Positions 26,840 through 35,877 of a stretch of DNA of 64,000 bases are shown in pieces (positions within the stretch are counted from its first letter, which is position 1; each line of letters opens with the position of its first letter). Under the pieces are notes generated by a model. The model was not told the origin of the DNA. It searched no databases and was given only the letters and a program-made list of their open reading frames with translations. The stretch is from assembly GCA_035621215.1 (NCBI GenBank), contig CP141729.1:1696944-1760943 (forward strand), in the 5' to 3' direction. The stretch comes from Oscillospiraceae bacterium MB08-C2-2. GTDB taxonomy: Bacteria; Bacillota; Clostridia; Oscillospirales; Ruminococcaceae. The translations under genes were made by a program, and so were the position numbers.

Positions 26840-28136
26840 TACGGTGGCGAGAAAGCAGCAGCTCAAGCATACCCTCTATAATTTTATCGCTTTTTCTTTT
26901 ATCTTCGCCGTATTTGGGCTGATTCTGTTTTTCCAGCTCCAAACCTCCATCTTCTCCAAGATTGACCGGGATTTGGAGAGGGCCCACAGCGAAATTCTGG
27001 ATCGAGCGGATTTTATTGAGGATCAGACCACTTTCGATTTTGATGCTGCCAACAAGCTTCACGGAGAACCCCCGCAAGGGCGGCGGGGCCTGATGATTCC
27101 GCCCCGCATCACACCCATTGTGCGGGATAGCAGCGGCACCATCCAAAACCAGCGCTCGCTGGGCCGCATTTTCTATGAAAGTGATTTGGCCTTGCTTTCC
27201 TTCAGCCCTGCCATGGGCGAAAAGCCCATGACTATCCGGCTGGAGAATCAGTTTTATTACCGCTGCATCACCTTCCCTGTAACAGACAGTCAGGGTGTGC
27301 AGTATTATGTTCAGCTGGTATCCAACGTGGATGGCGAGCGCAGTGTTGTGGATCACTTTCTGCGCTGGCTGTTGATCTGTCTGGGTGTGTTCATCCCGCT
27401 GTCTATCGGGGCCAGCTATGTTCTTTCTCAGCAAACCATGCGCCCTGTCCTTGAAGCGTGGAAAAGGCAGACTGAATTTGTTCAGGATGCCTCCCATGAG
27501 CTGCGCACCCCTCTCACTGTGATACAAAACAAGCTGGAAACCCTGCTCACCATGCCGGATGCCCGCATTTTGGAACAATCGGGCAGCATCGTGCTTTCGC
27601 TGACCGAGACCCGCCGCCTCACCAAGCTCACCGCAGACCTGATGACACTGGCCCGTTCCGACAGCGGCCAGACCATGCTGGAAAAGGAAACTCTTCAGCT
27701 GGATGAAATTGCAGCCACCGTTGCCGAGCCTTATATCGAGCTGGCGGAGCTGCAAAGCAAAGTCATGGAGCTTCAGCTTGGCTTTGGGGGTTCTCTTTGC
27801 GCTGACCGTGGGCGTATCCAGCAGCTCTTGGTGATTCTCATGGATAATGCCCTCAAATACACCGAGCAGGGCGATACCATCACAGTCAGCACCCGGGGGG
27901 ATGGCAACTGGGTTTCCATTCAAGTGCGTGACACCGGCATCGGCATCAGCGAAGCGGGGCGCAGCCGGGTGTTTGACCGTTTTTACCGGGAGGATAAAGC
28001 CCGTTCCCGTGCGGGGGGCGGCACCGGGCTGGGGCTTTCCATCGCCAAGTGGATTGTGGAGCAGCATGTAGGCTCTATTAAAATTGAAGCCAATTACCCA
28101 AAAGGAACGGCTGTTACCGTTAAGCTGCCACACTAA
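26832..28136 (+). CDS. Sensor histidine kinase
   Basis: The protein has 434 residues. The first membrane segment is at about residues 17-37, an extracytoplasmic domain of about 145 residues follows, and the second membrane segment reads LLICLGVFIPLSIGASYVL. Then come a HisKA domain with DASHELRTPL, an N box (MDNALKYT) and G boxes (DTGIGI, GGGTGLGLS). The start at 26832 places GGGGG six bases upstream; an ATG two codons earlier is too close to it. It overlaps the regulator gene and ends the operon. Confidence 0.93.
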   Translation: MRDTVARKQQLKHTLYNFIAFSFIFAVFGLILFFQLQTSIFSKIDRDLERAHSEILDRADFIEDQTTFDFDAANKLHGEPPQGRRGLMIPPRITPIVRDSSGTIQNQRSLGRIFYESDLALLSFSPAMGEKPMTIRLENQFYYRCITFPVTDSQGVQYYVQLVSNVDGERSVVDHFLRWLLICLGVFIPLSIGASYVLSQQTMRPVLEAWKRQTEFVQDASHELRTPLTVIQNKLETLLTMPDARILEQSGSIVLSLTETRRLTKLTADLMTLARSDSGQTMLEKETLQLDEIAATVAEPYIELAELQSKVMELQLGFGGSLCADRGRIQQLLVILMDNALKYTEQGDTITVSTRGDGNWVSIQVRDTGIGISEAGRSRVFDRFYREDKARSRAGGGTGLGLSIAKWIVEQHVGSIKIEANYPKGTAVTVKLPH

Positions 28137-28161
28137 AATCTTAGAAATACAGAAAAAGCTG

Positions 28162-28190
28162 TTGACAAATCGGATGCGATGACATATAAT
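28162..28190 (+). promoter_or_regulatory. Consensus promoter of the trp operon
   Basis: Perfect TTGACA (28162-28167) and perfect TATAAT (28185-28190) have exactly 17 bases between them. Transcription should begin near 28197, just before the T-box. Confidence 0.92.
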
Positions 28191-28212
28191 ACCAACAAAT
28201 TAAGAAACCTTT

Positions 28213-28429
28213 GAGCAAGAAAAGTAGGATTAATCGGGTGTATCCAGAGAGTTGCCTATTGGTGCGAAGGCAGCAGCACAGATTCTTTTGAATGGTCTTG
28301 CGAGGGCGGCTTGAAACCTTTTTGGGAGTAGACGCTGACGGGATCCCCTGCCGTTATCAGTGGGGTGCATATGATGGTATGCAAAATGAGTGGATGAATT
28401 TATTTTCATCAATTTGGGTGGTATCGCAG
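28213..28429 (+). ncRNA. T-box leader, tryptophan specifier UGG
   Basis: Stem I is closed by GCAAGA (28215-28220) with TCTTGC (28296-28301); an AGTA element follows the 5' strand, and a GAA-TGG segment ends the 3' strand, so UGG at 28293-28295 is the specifier codon. The distal part carries the AGAGAGTTG and GGTGCGAAGGCAGC elements. The T-box core AATTTGGGTGGTATCGCAG is at 28411-28429 and would bind the uncharged tRNA acceptor end, folding an antiterminator. Uncharged tRNA-Trp turns on the trp genes. Confidence 0.92.
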
Positions 28430-28438
28430 AAGCCTTCA

Positions 28439-28474
28439 AGCTTTTGTCCCTGTATGGGGACAAAGGCTTTTTTA
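28439..28474 (+). terminator. T-box-controlled terminator before trpE
   Basis: AGCTTTTGTCCC pairs with GGGACAAAGGCT over 12 positions (one G-U), then a run of T. It is the regulated terminator of the tryptophan T-box. Confidence 0.9.
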
Positions 28475-28548
28475 TTACCCAAAAACACTCGCAAAATAAA
28501 TAGAAAGGAGTTTTCATCCCATCGATTGATGAAACCAAGGTGAAGTTT

Positions 28549-30006
28549 ATGATGGTTCCAAGCTGTGAGAGAATTGAGGAGCTGGCTAAGGAATACCCCG
28601 TTGTCCCTGTCTGCAAAGAGCTGTATGCGGATATCATCACCCCCATTGCACTGCTGCGAAAGCTTGCCCAGAGCAGCAAACGGTATTTTCTGCTGGAAAG
28701 TGTTGAGGGCGGCGAGCGCTGGAGCCGCTATTCCTTTTTGGGCTTTGACCCGGTTCTGCGAATCACCTGCAAAAACGGAGTGGTTTCGATCACGGGGGAG
28801 AAAATTGAAACCTTTCAGACCGATCACCCGCTGGAAGCGGTGCGCAGCCTGATGAAGAGGTACCGTGCGCCCCAGATTCCCGGCCTGCCTCCCTTTTCCG
28901 GCGGCCTTGTGGGGTATTTTGCCTATTCCATGATGGGCTACGCCGAACCAACCCTGCACATCAAGGAAGGCGAGCTCAATGATTTTGATCTGCTGCTGTA
29001 TGACAAGGTCATCGCCTTCGACCAGCTGCGGCAGAAAATCTGCGTCGTGGTCAACATGAAAACCGATAAGCTGATGGAAAACTACGGTAAAGCCTCCGGT
29101 GAGGTGGAGCGCATCATCCGCATGATTCAGGAGCCCTCCTCCCTGCCCGCCATTTCCATAGACAGCGCTGTGGACTTCCACTGCAATGTAACCAAAGAGG
29201 AATACTGCCAGCTGGTGGAACGAACGAAAGAATACATACGCAGCGGGGATATTTTTCAGGCGGTGATTTCCCGCCGGTTCCAAAGCCCTTATACCGGCAG
29301 TCTGCTCAGCGCCTACCGTGTTCTGCGCACCACCAACCCCTCTCCCTACATGGTTTACCTAAATATCGATGGCACCGAGGTGGTCAGCGCCTCCCCAGAA
29401 ACACTGGTACGCTTGCAGGATGGCCGCCTCACCACCTTCCCGGTGGCCGGTTCACGGCCAAGGGGAGCCACCGAGCAGCAGGATAGAGAGCTGGAAGCCG
29501 AGCTTCTGGCAGACCAAAAGGAACTGGCGGAACACAATATGCTGGTGGATTTAGCCCGAAACGATCTGGGGCGCATCTCCAAGTTTTCCACGGTGGAGGT
29601 CACCCGCTACCAGATGATCCACCGCTATTCCAAGATCATGCACATCACCTCCTGCGTGGAGGGAAATATCCGGGAAGATCGGGATGCCTGCGATGCCATT
29701 GAGGCTGTACTCCCCGCCGGAACCCTTTCGGGTGCTCCTAAAATCCGGGCCTGCGAAATCATTGAGGAAATGGAAGCCGAACCAAGAGGCATCTATGGCG
29801 GGGCGCTGGGCTACCTTGATTTTTCCGGCAATCTGGATACCTGCATTGCCATCCGCATGGCGGTAAATCACGGCGGAACGGTTACTGTTCAGGCAGGAGG
29901 CGGCATCGTAGCCGACAGCGTGCCGGAGATGGAATACGAAGAGGCAGGCAACAAGGCCCAAGCCATTATTAACGCCATTATGCAGGCCGGGGAGGTGGAT
30001 CGCTGA
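28549..30006 (+). CDS. trpE: Anthranilate synthase component I
   Basis: The 485-residue chorismate-using enzyme makes anthranilate with ammonia from TrpG. The LLES motif of the tryptophan feedback site is present near residue 50 (FLLESVEGGERWSRYSF), and the catalytic core shows SGAPKIRACEIIEE and the final GGGIVADSVPEMEYEE. I start at the ATG at 28549, seven bases after AAGGTG. First gene after the T-box; its stop overlaps trpG (TGATG). Confidence 0.95.
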   Translation: MMVPSCERIEELAKEYPVVPVCKELYADIITPIALLRKLAQSSKRYFLLESVEGGERWSRYSFLGFDPVLRITCKNGVVSITGEKIETFQTDHPLEAVRSLMKRYRAPQIPGLPPFSGGLVGYFAYSMMGYAEPTLHIKEGELNDFDLLLYDKVIAFDQLRQKICVVVNMKTDKLMENYGKASGEVERIIRMIQEPSSLPAISIDSAVDFHCNVTKEEYCQLVERTKEYIRSGDIFQAVISRRFQSPYTGSLLSAYRVLRTTNPSPYMVYLNIDGTEVVSASPETLVRLQDGRLTTFPVAGSRPRGATEQQDRELEAELLADQKELAEHNMLVDLARNDLGRISKFSTVEVTRYQMIHRYSKIMHITSCVEGNIREDRDACDAIEAVLPAGTLSGAPKIRACEIIEEMEAEPRGIYGGALGYLDFSGNLDTCIAIRMAVNHGGTVTVQAGGGIVADSVPEMEYEEAGNKAQAIINAIMQAGEVDR

Positions 30007-30590
30007 TGATACTGCTTATTGATAATTACGACAGCTTTTCCTACAATCTGGTGCAGGTCACCGGTGGCCTGAACCCGGATATTCAGGTGGTGCGCAACGA
30101 TAAAACCACCCCCCAGCAGATTCGGGAGCAAAACCCCAGCCACATCATTCTTTCCCCCGGCCCGGGGTATCCGGCGGATGCGGGCATCTGCGAGGATGTC
30201 ATCCGGGAGCTGGGCGGCGAAATCCCCATTCTGGGGGTATGCCTTGGGCATCAGGCAATCTGCGAGGCCTTCGGTGGTGAAATCATCCGGGCAAGGCAGC
30301 TGATGCACGGCAAACAGAGCCGCATCCGTCTGGATACAGCCTGCCCCCTCTTTCAGGGACTCCCCGAGGAAATCATGGCCGCCCGCTATCACTCGCTGGT
30401 GGCAAGAGCGGATGCCATTCCCACTGAGCTGGAGGTCATCTCCACAGAACCGGGCGGCGAGGTTATGGCGGTTCGCCACCGCAACTACAACATTTACGGG
30501 CTGCAATTTCACCCAGAATCCATTCTCACCCCACAGGGTGAAACCATCATCCGCAATTTCTTGAATATGGAGGGCGGCACGCATGATTAA
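30006..30590 (+). CDS. trpG: Anthranilate synthase component II (glutamine amidotransferase)
   Basis: The 194-residue class I amidotransferase has LIDNYDSFSYN at the start, catalytic Cys in GVCLGHQAI, and the His-Glu pair in LQFHPESI. It supplies ammonia to TrpE. Unlike some organisms, trpG is not fused to trpD here. It overlaps both neighbours. Confidence 0.95.
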   Translation: MILLIDNYDSFSYNLVQVTGGLNPDIQVVRNDKTTPQQIREQNPSHIILSPGPGYPADAGICEDVIRELGGEIPILGVCLGHQAICEAFGGEIIRARQLMHGKQSRIRLDTACPLFQGLPEEIMAARYHSLVARADAIPTELEVISTEPGGEVMAVRHRNYNIYGLQFHPESILTPQGETIIRNFLNMEGGTHD

Positions 30591-31599
30591 ACAGGCAATC
30601 AGTCAGGCCATTCAGGGCAATCATCTCACCTATGAAGAAGCAAGGCTTTCCATGCAGGAGATCATGCAGGGTGAGGCAACACAGGCTCAAATCGCCGCTT
30701 TTCTCACCGCTTTGCGGATGAAGGGCGAAACCATTGATGAAATCACGGCCTGCGCCAGTGTCATGCGGGAGTGCGGCGCCAAGCTGGCTCAACAGGGCGA
30801 CCTGCTGGAGGTTGTGGGCACCGGCGGAGACGAGGCCTATACTTTCAACATTTCCACCGTATCCGCTTTTGTAACAGCGGCGGCTGGGGTTCGGGTGGCA
30901 AAGCACGGCAACCGCAGTGTATCCAGCAAATGCGGAGCGGCCGATGTTCTGGAGGCTTTAGGCGCAAAACTGGATTTAACCGCCGAGCAAAGCGCATGTG
31001 TGCTGGAAAAAACGGGTATCTGCTTTTTGTTTGCACCGGTCTATCACGCCTCCATGAAGCACGCCGCCCCGGTGCGCCGGGAAATGGGCGCCCGCACCAT
31101 CTTTAACATTCTGGGGCCCATGGCCAACCCCGCCAGTGCCACGATCCAGCTCTTGGGGGTTTACGATGAAAAGCTGGTGGAGCCTCTTGCACAGGTACTG
31201 GCCAATCTGGGGGTTAAGCGGGCCATGGTCGTCCATGGCAACGATGGTCTGGATGAAATCTCCCTGCACGCCCCCACCACGGTCTGCGAGGTGAATGCCG
31301 GCTCCTTCAAAAGCTATACCCTGGACCCCCGAGAGTTTGGCTTTGCGCTTTGTCCCTCCGAGGAGCTGACCGGTGGCGATGCGGCACAAAACGCCGAGAT
31401 TGCCCTGCACATTTTGGAGGGAGAGCCGGGAGCCAAGCGGAATGTGGTGCTGCTGAACGCAGGGGCCTGCCTTTATCTGGCGGGCTGTGCCGAGGATTTA
31501 AAAAGCGGTGTGGCTTTGGCTGGCGAAATGATCGACAGCGGCAAGGCTTTGGAAACCTTGCAGGCCTTTATAGCGGCCACAAAGGAGGCACAGCCGTGA
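30583..31599 (+). CDS. trpD: Anthranilate phosphoribosyltransferase
   Basis: The 338-residue enzyme joins anthranilate and PRPP. Signature elements are VGTGGDEAYTFNIST, KHGNRSVSSKCGAADVLEALG and the FNILGPMANPA segment. It overlaps the end of trpG by eight bases and the GTG start of trpC by four. Confidence 0.95.
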   Translation: MIKQAISQAIQGNHLTYEEARLSMQEIMQGEATQAQIAAFLTALRMKGETIDEITACASVMRECGAKLAQQGDLLEVVGTGGDEAYTFNISTVSAFVTAAAGVRVAKHGNRSVSSKCGAADVLEALGAKLDLTAEQSACVLEKTGICFLFAPVYHASMKHAAPVRREMGARTIFNILGPMANPASATIQLLGVYDEKLVEPLAQVLANLGVKRAMVVHGNDGLDEISLHAPTTVCEVNAGSFKSYTLDPREFGFALCPSEELTGGDAAQNAEIALHILEGEPGAKRNVVLLNAGACLYLAGCAEDLKSGVALAGEMIDSGKALETLQAFIAATKEAQP

Positions 31600-32381
31600 T
31601 ACTGGAAAAAATCGCCGCCGCCACAAAACTGCGAGTAAATCAGGCGAAAAAAAAGCGCCCCCTCGAAGTGGTTCGGGAACAGGCACTTGCCCTGCCGGCC
31701 GCTTCCCTCCCTTTTGAGCAGGCATTGGGCAGACCGGGAATCTCCTTTATTTGCGAGGTAAAGAAAGCTTCTCCCTCCAAGGGTTTGATTGCCCGGGAGT
31801 TCCCCTATGTGCAGATTGCCAAGGATTATGAAGCCGCCGGAGCGGCGGCTGTTTCGGTGCTCACGGAGCCCTTTTTCTTTCAGGGAAGCGACCGGTATCT
31901 CACCGAAATCAGCCGAAACATCTCACTGCCTATTCTACGGAAGGATTTCACAGTGGATGAATACCAGCTTTACGAAGCCAAGCTAATTGGAGCGGATGCC
32001 ATCCTGCTCATCTGCGCTCTTCTGGATACCGATACCCTGCGGCAGTATCTTGCAATCTGCCGTACACTCGGCCTTTCGGCGCTGGTGGAGGCCCACACCC
32101 CCGAGGAGATAGAGTCCGCCCTTGAGGCGGGGGCTTCCATCATCGGGGTCAACAACCGGAACCTGAAAACCTTTCAGGTGGATTTGAGCATTTCCCAAGA
32201 ACTGCGCACACTGGTGCCCTCGGAGATTCTGTTTGTGGCGGAAAGCGGTGTGCATACAGCACAAGATGTGGCCGCACTTTCCACCGCACAGGTGGATGCC
32301 ATTCTGCTGGGAGAAGCCCTCATGCGCAGTCACGATAAGGCCGCCAAGCTGGCCGACCTGCGGGAAGGGATTGCAGTATGA
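31596..32381 (+). CDS. trpC: Indole-3-glycerol-phosphate synthase
   Basis: The 261-residue TIM-barrel enzyme has ICEVKKASPSKG, LTEPFFFQGS, LRKDF and GVNNRNLKTF motifs. The GTG at 31596 is the start: AAGGAGG lies six bases upstream, and the N-terminal ILEKIAAATKLRV matches the family. The frame is open much further upstream inside trpD but that is not coding for this protein. It is not fused to trpF. Confidence 0.95.
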   Translation: MILEKIAAATKLRVNQAKKKRPLEVVREQALALPAASLPFEQALGRPGISFICEVKKASPSKGLIAREFPYVQIAKDYEAAGAAAVSVLTEPFFFQGSDRYLTEISRNISLPILRKDFTVDEYQLYEAKLIGADAILLICALLDTDTLRQYLAICRTLGLSALVEAHTPEEIESALEAGASIIGVNNRNLKTFQVDLSISQELRTLVPSEILFVAESGVHTAQDVAALSTAQVDAILLGEALMRSHDKAAKLADLREGIAV

Positions 32382-33016
32382 CCAAAGTCAAGTTCTGCGG
32401 CCTTCGCCGCATGGAGGATATCCAAGCGGCAAACGCCCTTTTGCCCGATTATATTGGCTTTGTTTTTGCCCCCAGTCCCCGGCAGGTTACTCCAGAGCTG
32501 GCAAAAAGCCTTCGGCAAAAGCTGGATCGCTCCATTGCTTCGGTAGGCGTATTCGTGGATGCGGCTATTGAGGATATTGCCGCCCTGTGTGAAAGCGGGG
32601 TCATCACCCACATTCAGCTCCACGGCCACGAGGATGAAGCCTATCTCACACAGCTCAGGAGCCGGATAAAGGCTCCCATCATCAAGGCGATACGGGTGCA
32701 GAGCCGGGAGCAGGTGCTGGCCGCTCAGGCGCTCCCTTGCGAATATCTCCTTCTGGATTCCTATCATGATAAGAAAATGGGCGGGAGCGGCAAGGCTCTT
32801 GATCTCAGCTTGATTCCACCCTTAACCAAGCCCTTTTTTTTGGCAGGGGGATTGGATGCAGGCAATGTAAAAGAGCGTATCGCCGCCTGCCGCCCCTATG
32901 GCGTGGATGTGAGCAGCGGTGTGGAAACAGCAGGCTTTAAAGACCCTGAAAAGATGCGAGAATTTATAAATGCGGTATACTCATATAGCTTAAAAACAAG
33001 GAGTGAAGTATCGTGA
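32378..33016 (+). CDS. trpF: Phosphoribosylanthranilate isomerase
   Basis: The 212-residue TIM-barrel isomerase has [11 protein letters not shown] with the catalytic Cys, FAPSPRQV, and the C-terminal [10 protein letters not shown] phosphate loop. It overlaps the trpC stop by four bases (ATGA). Confidence 0.94.
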   Translation: MTKVKFCGLRRMEDIQAANALLPDYIGFVFAPSPRQVTPELAKSLRQKLDRSIASVGVFVDAAIEDIAALCESGVITHIQLHGHEDEAYLTQLRSRIKAPIIKAIRVQSREQVLAAQALPCEYLLLDSYHDKKMGGSGKALDLSLIPPLTKPFFLAGGLDAGNVKERIAACRPYGVDVSSGVETAGFKDPEKMREFINAVYSYSLKTRSEVS

Positions 33017-34197
33017 AAAAAGGACGTTTTGGCCAGCATGGCGGCCAATTTATTCCCGAAACCCTGATGAACGCTGTCATCGAGTTGGAAGAAGCCTATG
33101 AGGGCTTTCGCCGTGACCCTGCCTTCATACAGGAGCTGGATGCGCTGTTAAACCAATATGCCGGCCGACCCTCCCTGCTCTATTTTGCGGAGAAAATGAC
33201 CCGGGAGCTGGGCGGAGCCAAAATCTACCTCAAGCGGGAGGATCTCAACCACACAGGCTCCCACAAAATCAACAATGTGCTGGGGCAAGTGCTTATGGCC
33301 AAGAAAATGGGCAAGACCCGGGTCATCGCCGAAACCGGAGCCGGTCAGCATGGGGTTGCCACCGCCACCGCCGCCGCGCTCATGGATATGGAATGTGAAG
33401 TGTTCATGGGCAAGGAGGATACCGACCGGCAGGCCCTGAATGTTTACCGCATGGAGCTGCTGGGAGCCAAGGTTCACCCGGTGACCAGCGGCACCCAAAC
33501 CCTCAAGGATGCAGTCAACGAAACCATGCGGGAATGGACCTCCCGTTTAGAGGATACCCACTATGTGCTGGGCTCGGTCATGGGGCCTCACCCCTTCCCC
33601 ACCATTGTGCGGGATTTCCAGAGTGTTATCGGCCGGGAGGTGCGGGCGCAAATGCTGGAGCGGGAGGGAAAGCTCCCGGATACCCTCATTGCCTGTGTAG
33701 GCGGCGGCAGCAACGCCATGGGGCTGTTCTACGAATTTTTGGAGGATTCGTCCGTTGCGCTGATTGGCTGTGAGGCGGCGGGGCTGGGTGTGGATACCCC
33801 CCAGAATGCAGCCACCGTTGCCAACGGAACGCAGGGAATCTTCCATGGCATGAAATCCTATTTCTGTCAGGATGAATACGGGCAGATTGCACCGGTCTAT
33901 TCCATCTCTGCGGGGCTGGATTATCCCGGGATCGGGCCGGAGCACGCAAACCTTTACGACATGGGGCGGGCCAAATATGTCCCGGTTACCGACGACGAAG
34001 CGGTGGATGCCTTTGAGTATCTTTCCCGCACTGAGGGCATCATCCCGGCTATTGAAAGCGCCCATGCCGTGGCCTATGCCCAAAAGCTGGCCCCAACCAT
34101 GGGCCGGGAGCAAATCATAGTGGTGAATCTATCCGGGCGGGGCGACAAGGATGTGGCCGCCATCGCCCGCTACAGGGGGAAAAAGCTTTATGAATAA
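33013..34197 (+). CDS. trpB: Tryptophan synthase beta chain
   Basis: The 394-residue PLP enzyme condenses indole and serine. The PLP lysine is in HTGSHKINN; the phosphate loop GGGSNAMG and [10 protein letters not shown] are present. It is of the common TrpB1 type. The GTG start overlaps the trpF stop by four bases and follows AGGAGTG. Confidence 0.95.
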   Translation: MKKGRFGQHGGQFIPETLMNAVIELEEAYEGFRRDPAFIQELDALLNQYAGRPSLLYFAEKMTRELGGAKIYLKREDLNHTGSHKINNVLGQVLMAKKMGKTRVIAETGAGQHGVATATAAALMDMECEVFMGKEDTDRQALNVYRMELLGAKVHPVTSGTQTLKDAVNETMREWTSRLEDTHYVLGSVMGPHPFPTIVRDFQSVIGREVRAQMLEREGKLPDTLIACVGGGSNAMGLFYEFLEDSSVALIGCEAAGLGVDTPQNAATVANGTQGIFHGMKSYFCQDEYGQIAPVYSISAGLDYPGIGPEHANLYDMGRAKYVPVTDDEAVDAFEYLSRTEGIIPAIESAHAVAYAQKLAPTMGREQIIVVNLSGRGDKDVAAIARYRGKKLYE

Positions 34198-34978
34198 CAT
34201 ACAGAAAGCCTTTGCAGCCGGAAAAGCCTTTATACCCTTTCTCACAGCGGGAGACCCCTCCCTTGCGGTAACCGAGCGCTTGGTGATCGCTATGGCCGAA
34301 GAAGGAGCCGATCTCATTGAGCTGGGTATCCCTTTTTCTGACCCGGTGGCCGAGGGTCCGGTGATTCAGCGGGCGGATGAAAGAGCCCTTTTAGCTGGAA
34401 CCACCTTGGATGGCATCTTTGAAATGGTCAGCCGGGTGCGGGAACAGTCCGCCATCCCCTTGGCCTTCATGACCTACATCAACCCTGTGTTTGTCTATGG
34501 GGCTGAGAAATTTTTCAGCCGGTGCGCCGACTGCGGCGTGGGTGCGGTGATTGTGCCTGATCTGCCTTTTGAGGAACGGGAGGAGCTTCTCTCCTTTAGC
34601 CGATCCCACAATGTGGCGCTGATTCCGCTGATTGCCCCCACCTCCAAGGAGCGCATCCGGGCTATTGCCCGGGAGGCAGAAGGCTTTGTCTACTGCGTTT
34701 CCTCCATGGGGGTTACCGGGGTGCGGGAGAATATCAAAACCGATCTTGCCGGTATGGTTCAGCTTGTAAAAGAGGAGCAGGATATTCCCTGTGCCATTGG
34801 CTTTGGTATCTCCACCCCAGAGCAGGCCGCCGAAATCGGGCAATATGGTGATGGCGTGATCGTGGGCAGCGCCATTGTAAAGCTCATTGAGCAGTATGGT
34901 GAAGGAGCCGAACCCCATGTTCGTACCTATGCCGCACAAATGAAGGCGGCCGTTTCGGCGGCGAAGCAGCCTGTATAA
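34190..34978 (+). CDS. trpA: Tryptophan synthase alpha chain
   Basis: The 262-residue TIM-barrel lyase releases indole from indole-3-glycerol phosphate. Catalytic Glu lies in [11 protein letters not shown], catalytic Asp in PDLPFEE, and GFGISTPEQ is the phosphate loop. The ATG at 34190 follows AGGGGG; it overlaps the end of trpB by eight bases. Last gene of the trp operon. Confidence 0.95.
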   Translation: MNNIQKAFAAGKAFIPFLTAGDPSLAVTERLVIAMAEEGADLIELGIPFSDPVAEGPVIQRADERALLAGTTLDGIFEMVSRVREQSAIPLAFMTYINPVFVYGAEKFFSRCADCGVGAVIVPDLPFEEREELLSFSRSHNVALIPLIAPTSKERIRAIAREAEGFVYCVSSMGVTGVRENIKTDLAGMVQLVKEEQDIPCAIGFGISTPEQAAEIGQYGDGVIVGSAIVKLIEQYGEGAEPHVRTYAAQMKAAVSAAKQPV

Positions 34979-35057
34979 GGCTGCCTTGCTATCTCTCTGC
35001 TAATTGGATATACTGAGTCAAAACCGCCCGCTAAGCCGGGGATTGTCAACACAAAGC

Positions 35058-35102
35058 AAAAGCCCGGCCAACAGGTTCAATCCTGTAGGCCGGGCTTTTT
35101 GG
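35058..35102 (+). terminator. Terminator of the trp operon
   Basis: AAAAGCCCGGCC pairs with GGCCGGGCTTTTT; an inner ACAGG/CCTGT extends the stem. The A and T runs flank it on both sides, so it can also stop the converging minus-strand operon. Confidence 0.9.
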
Positions 35103-35109
35103 TGTGCTT

Positions 35110-35877
35110 CTATTCGTCTGCTTGATCCAGCTTTCGGGCAAGGCCGGTGATTTCACTGTAAAGAGAAAAGGCGGCGGCCGGGGCATAGCCATAGATCAGG
35201 AACACATCCAATACAAAAGGCGAATAGGGCAGACCTGTCAGCTCCCGGGCAAACGCCATCCCAGCAATCTCGCTGAGACTGCGAATGGTGGAGCGGTTAT
35301 GGAGTGGCCACGGCGCCCAAAGCTCCACCTTGCGGGTACGGGTGAAAATTTCGGATTTGTTTTTTTCTTCCACCACATGGAACAGCTCGTGGGCAAGGAG
35401 GATATCTTCTACCGTAATGTTGCCCATAATCTGGCGTACCTGACTATCCTCCAGCACCTGTTCCGCCTTTTCCAAGCCGTGGCGGAAGATGGAGATGGTG
35501 CCCGGGGGCGCGAACTGGGCGAAGGTCACCCGGTCGGTTCCAGTAGGCTGACTGGGTTTTTCCACCTTGATATCCAACGCCTTGGCTATAGCCTGTGGAC
35601 TGCTGGTTCCATGTTCCTTTGCAGTAGACTGGGCATATTCCCGCCCGCACTGGCCTGCCTGCTGGGTGAGGGTATCCATCTTTTCGGGGGAAAACTTACC
35701 CCGCAAGGGGTCACGGGAAAAGGCATACCGGCCAAAGACACGATCGTCCAGCTGAATCAGCTCTGCCAGCATCTCCCCAATAGGGGGGATGCTTTCCGGC
35801 GAAGGGGGTGGGGCAGGTGTTTGCGGTTTGCCCAGAAAGGCTTCAAGCAGCCGCTGGAGAGTTCTTTCCTCGCTCAT
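35110..35877 (-). CDS. HExxH-motif protein, putative zincin-like metalloprotease
   Basis: The 255-residue protein is not one I can assign to a named family. The motif LLAHELFHVVEE at mid-protein has the HExxH zinc signature with hydrophobic flanks; a downstream Glu in LSEIAGMAF could be the third ligand. There is no signal peptide, and the N-terminal 40 residues are Pro-rich. It overlaps the hydantoinase-like gene by four bases, so the two are translated together. The pairing suggests the substrate or maturation of the HyuA-like protein. Confidence 0.7.
   Translation of the reverse strand: MSEERTLQRLLEAFLGKPQTPAPPPSPESIPPIGEMLAELIQLDDRVFGRYAFSRDPLRGKFSPEKMDTLTQQAGQCGREYAQSTAKEHGTSSPQAIAKALDIKVEKPSQPTGTDRVTFAQFAPPGTISIFRHGLEKAEQVLEDSQVRQIMGNITVEDILLAHELFHVVEEKNKSEIFTRTRKVELWAPWPLHNRSTIRSLSEIAGMAFARELTGLPYSPFVLDVFLIYGYAPAAAFSLYSEITGLARKLDQADE

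Noticed and set aside
28529-28543. Four-codon open frame (ATG to TGA) between the T-box and trpE as a leader peptide
   Set aside because: It has no tryptophan codons and its site is 20 bases away; T-box control already explains regulation.
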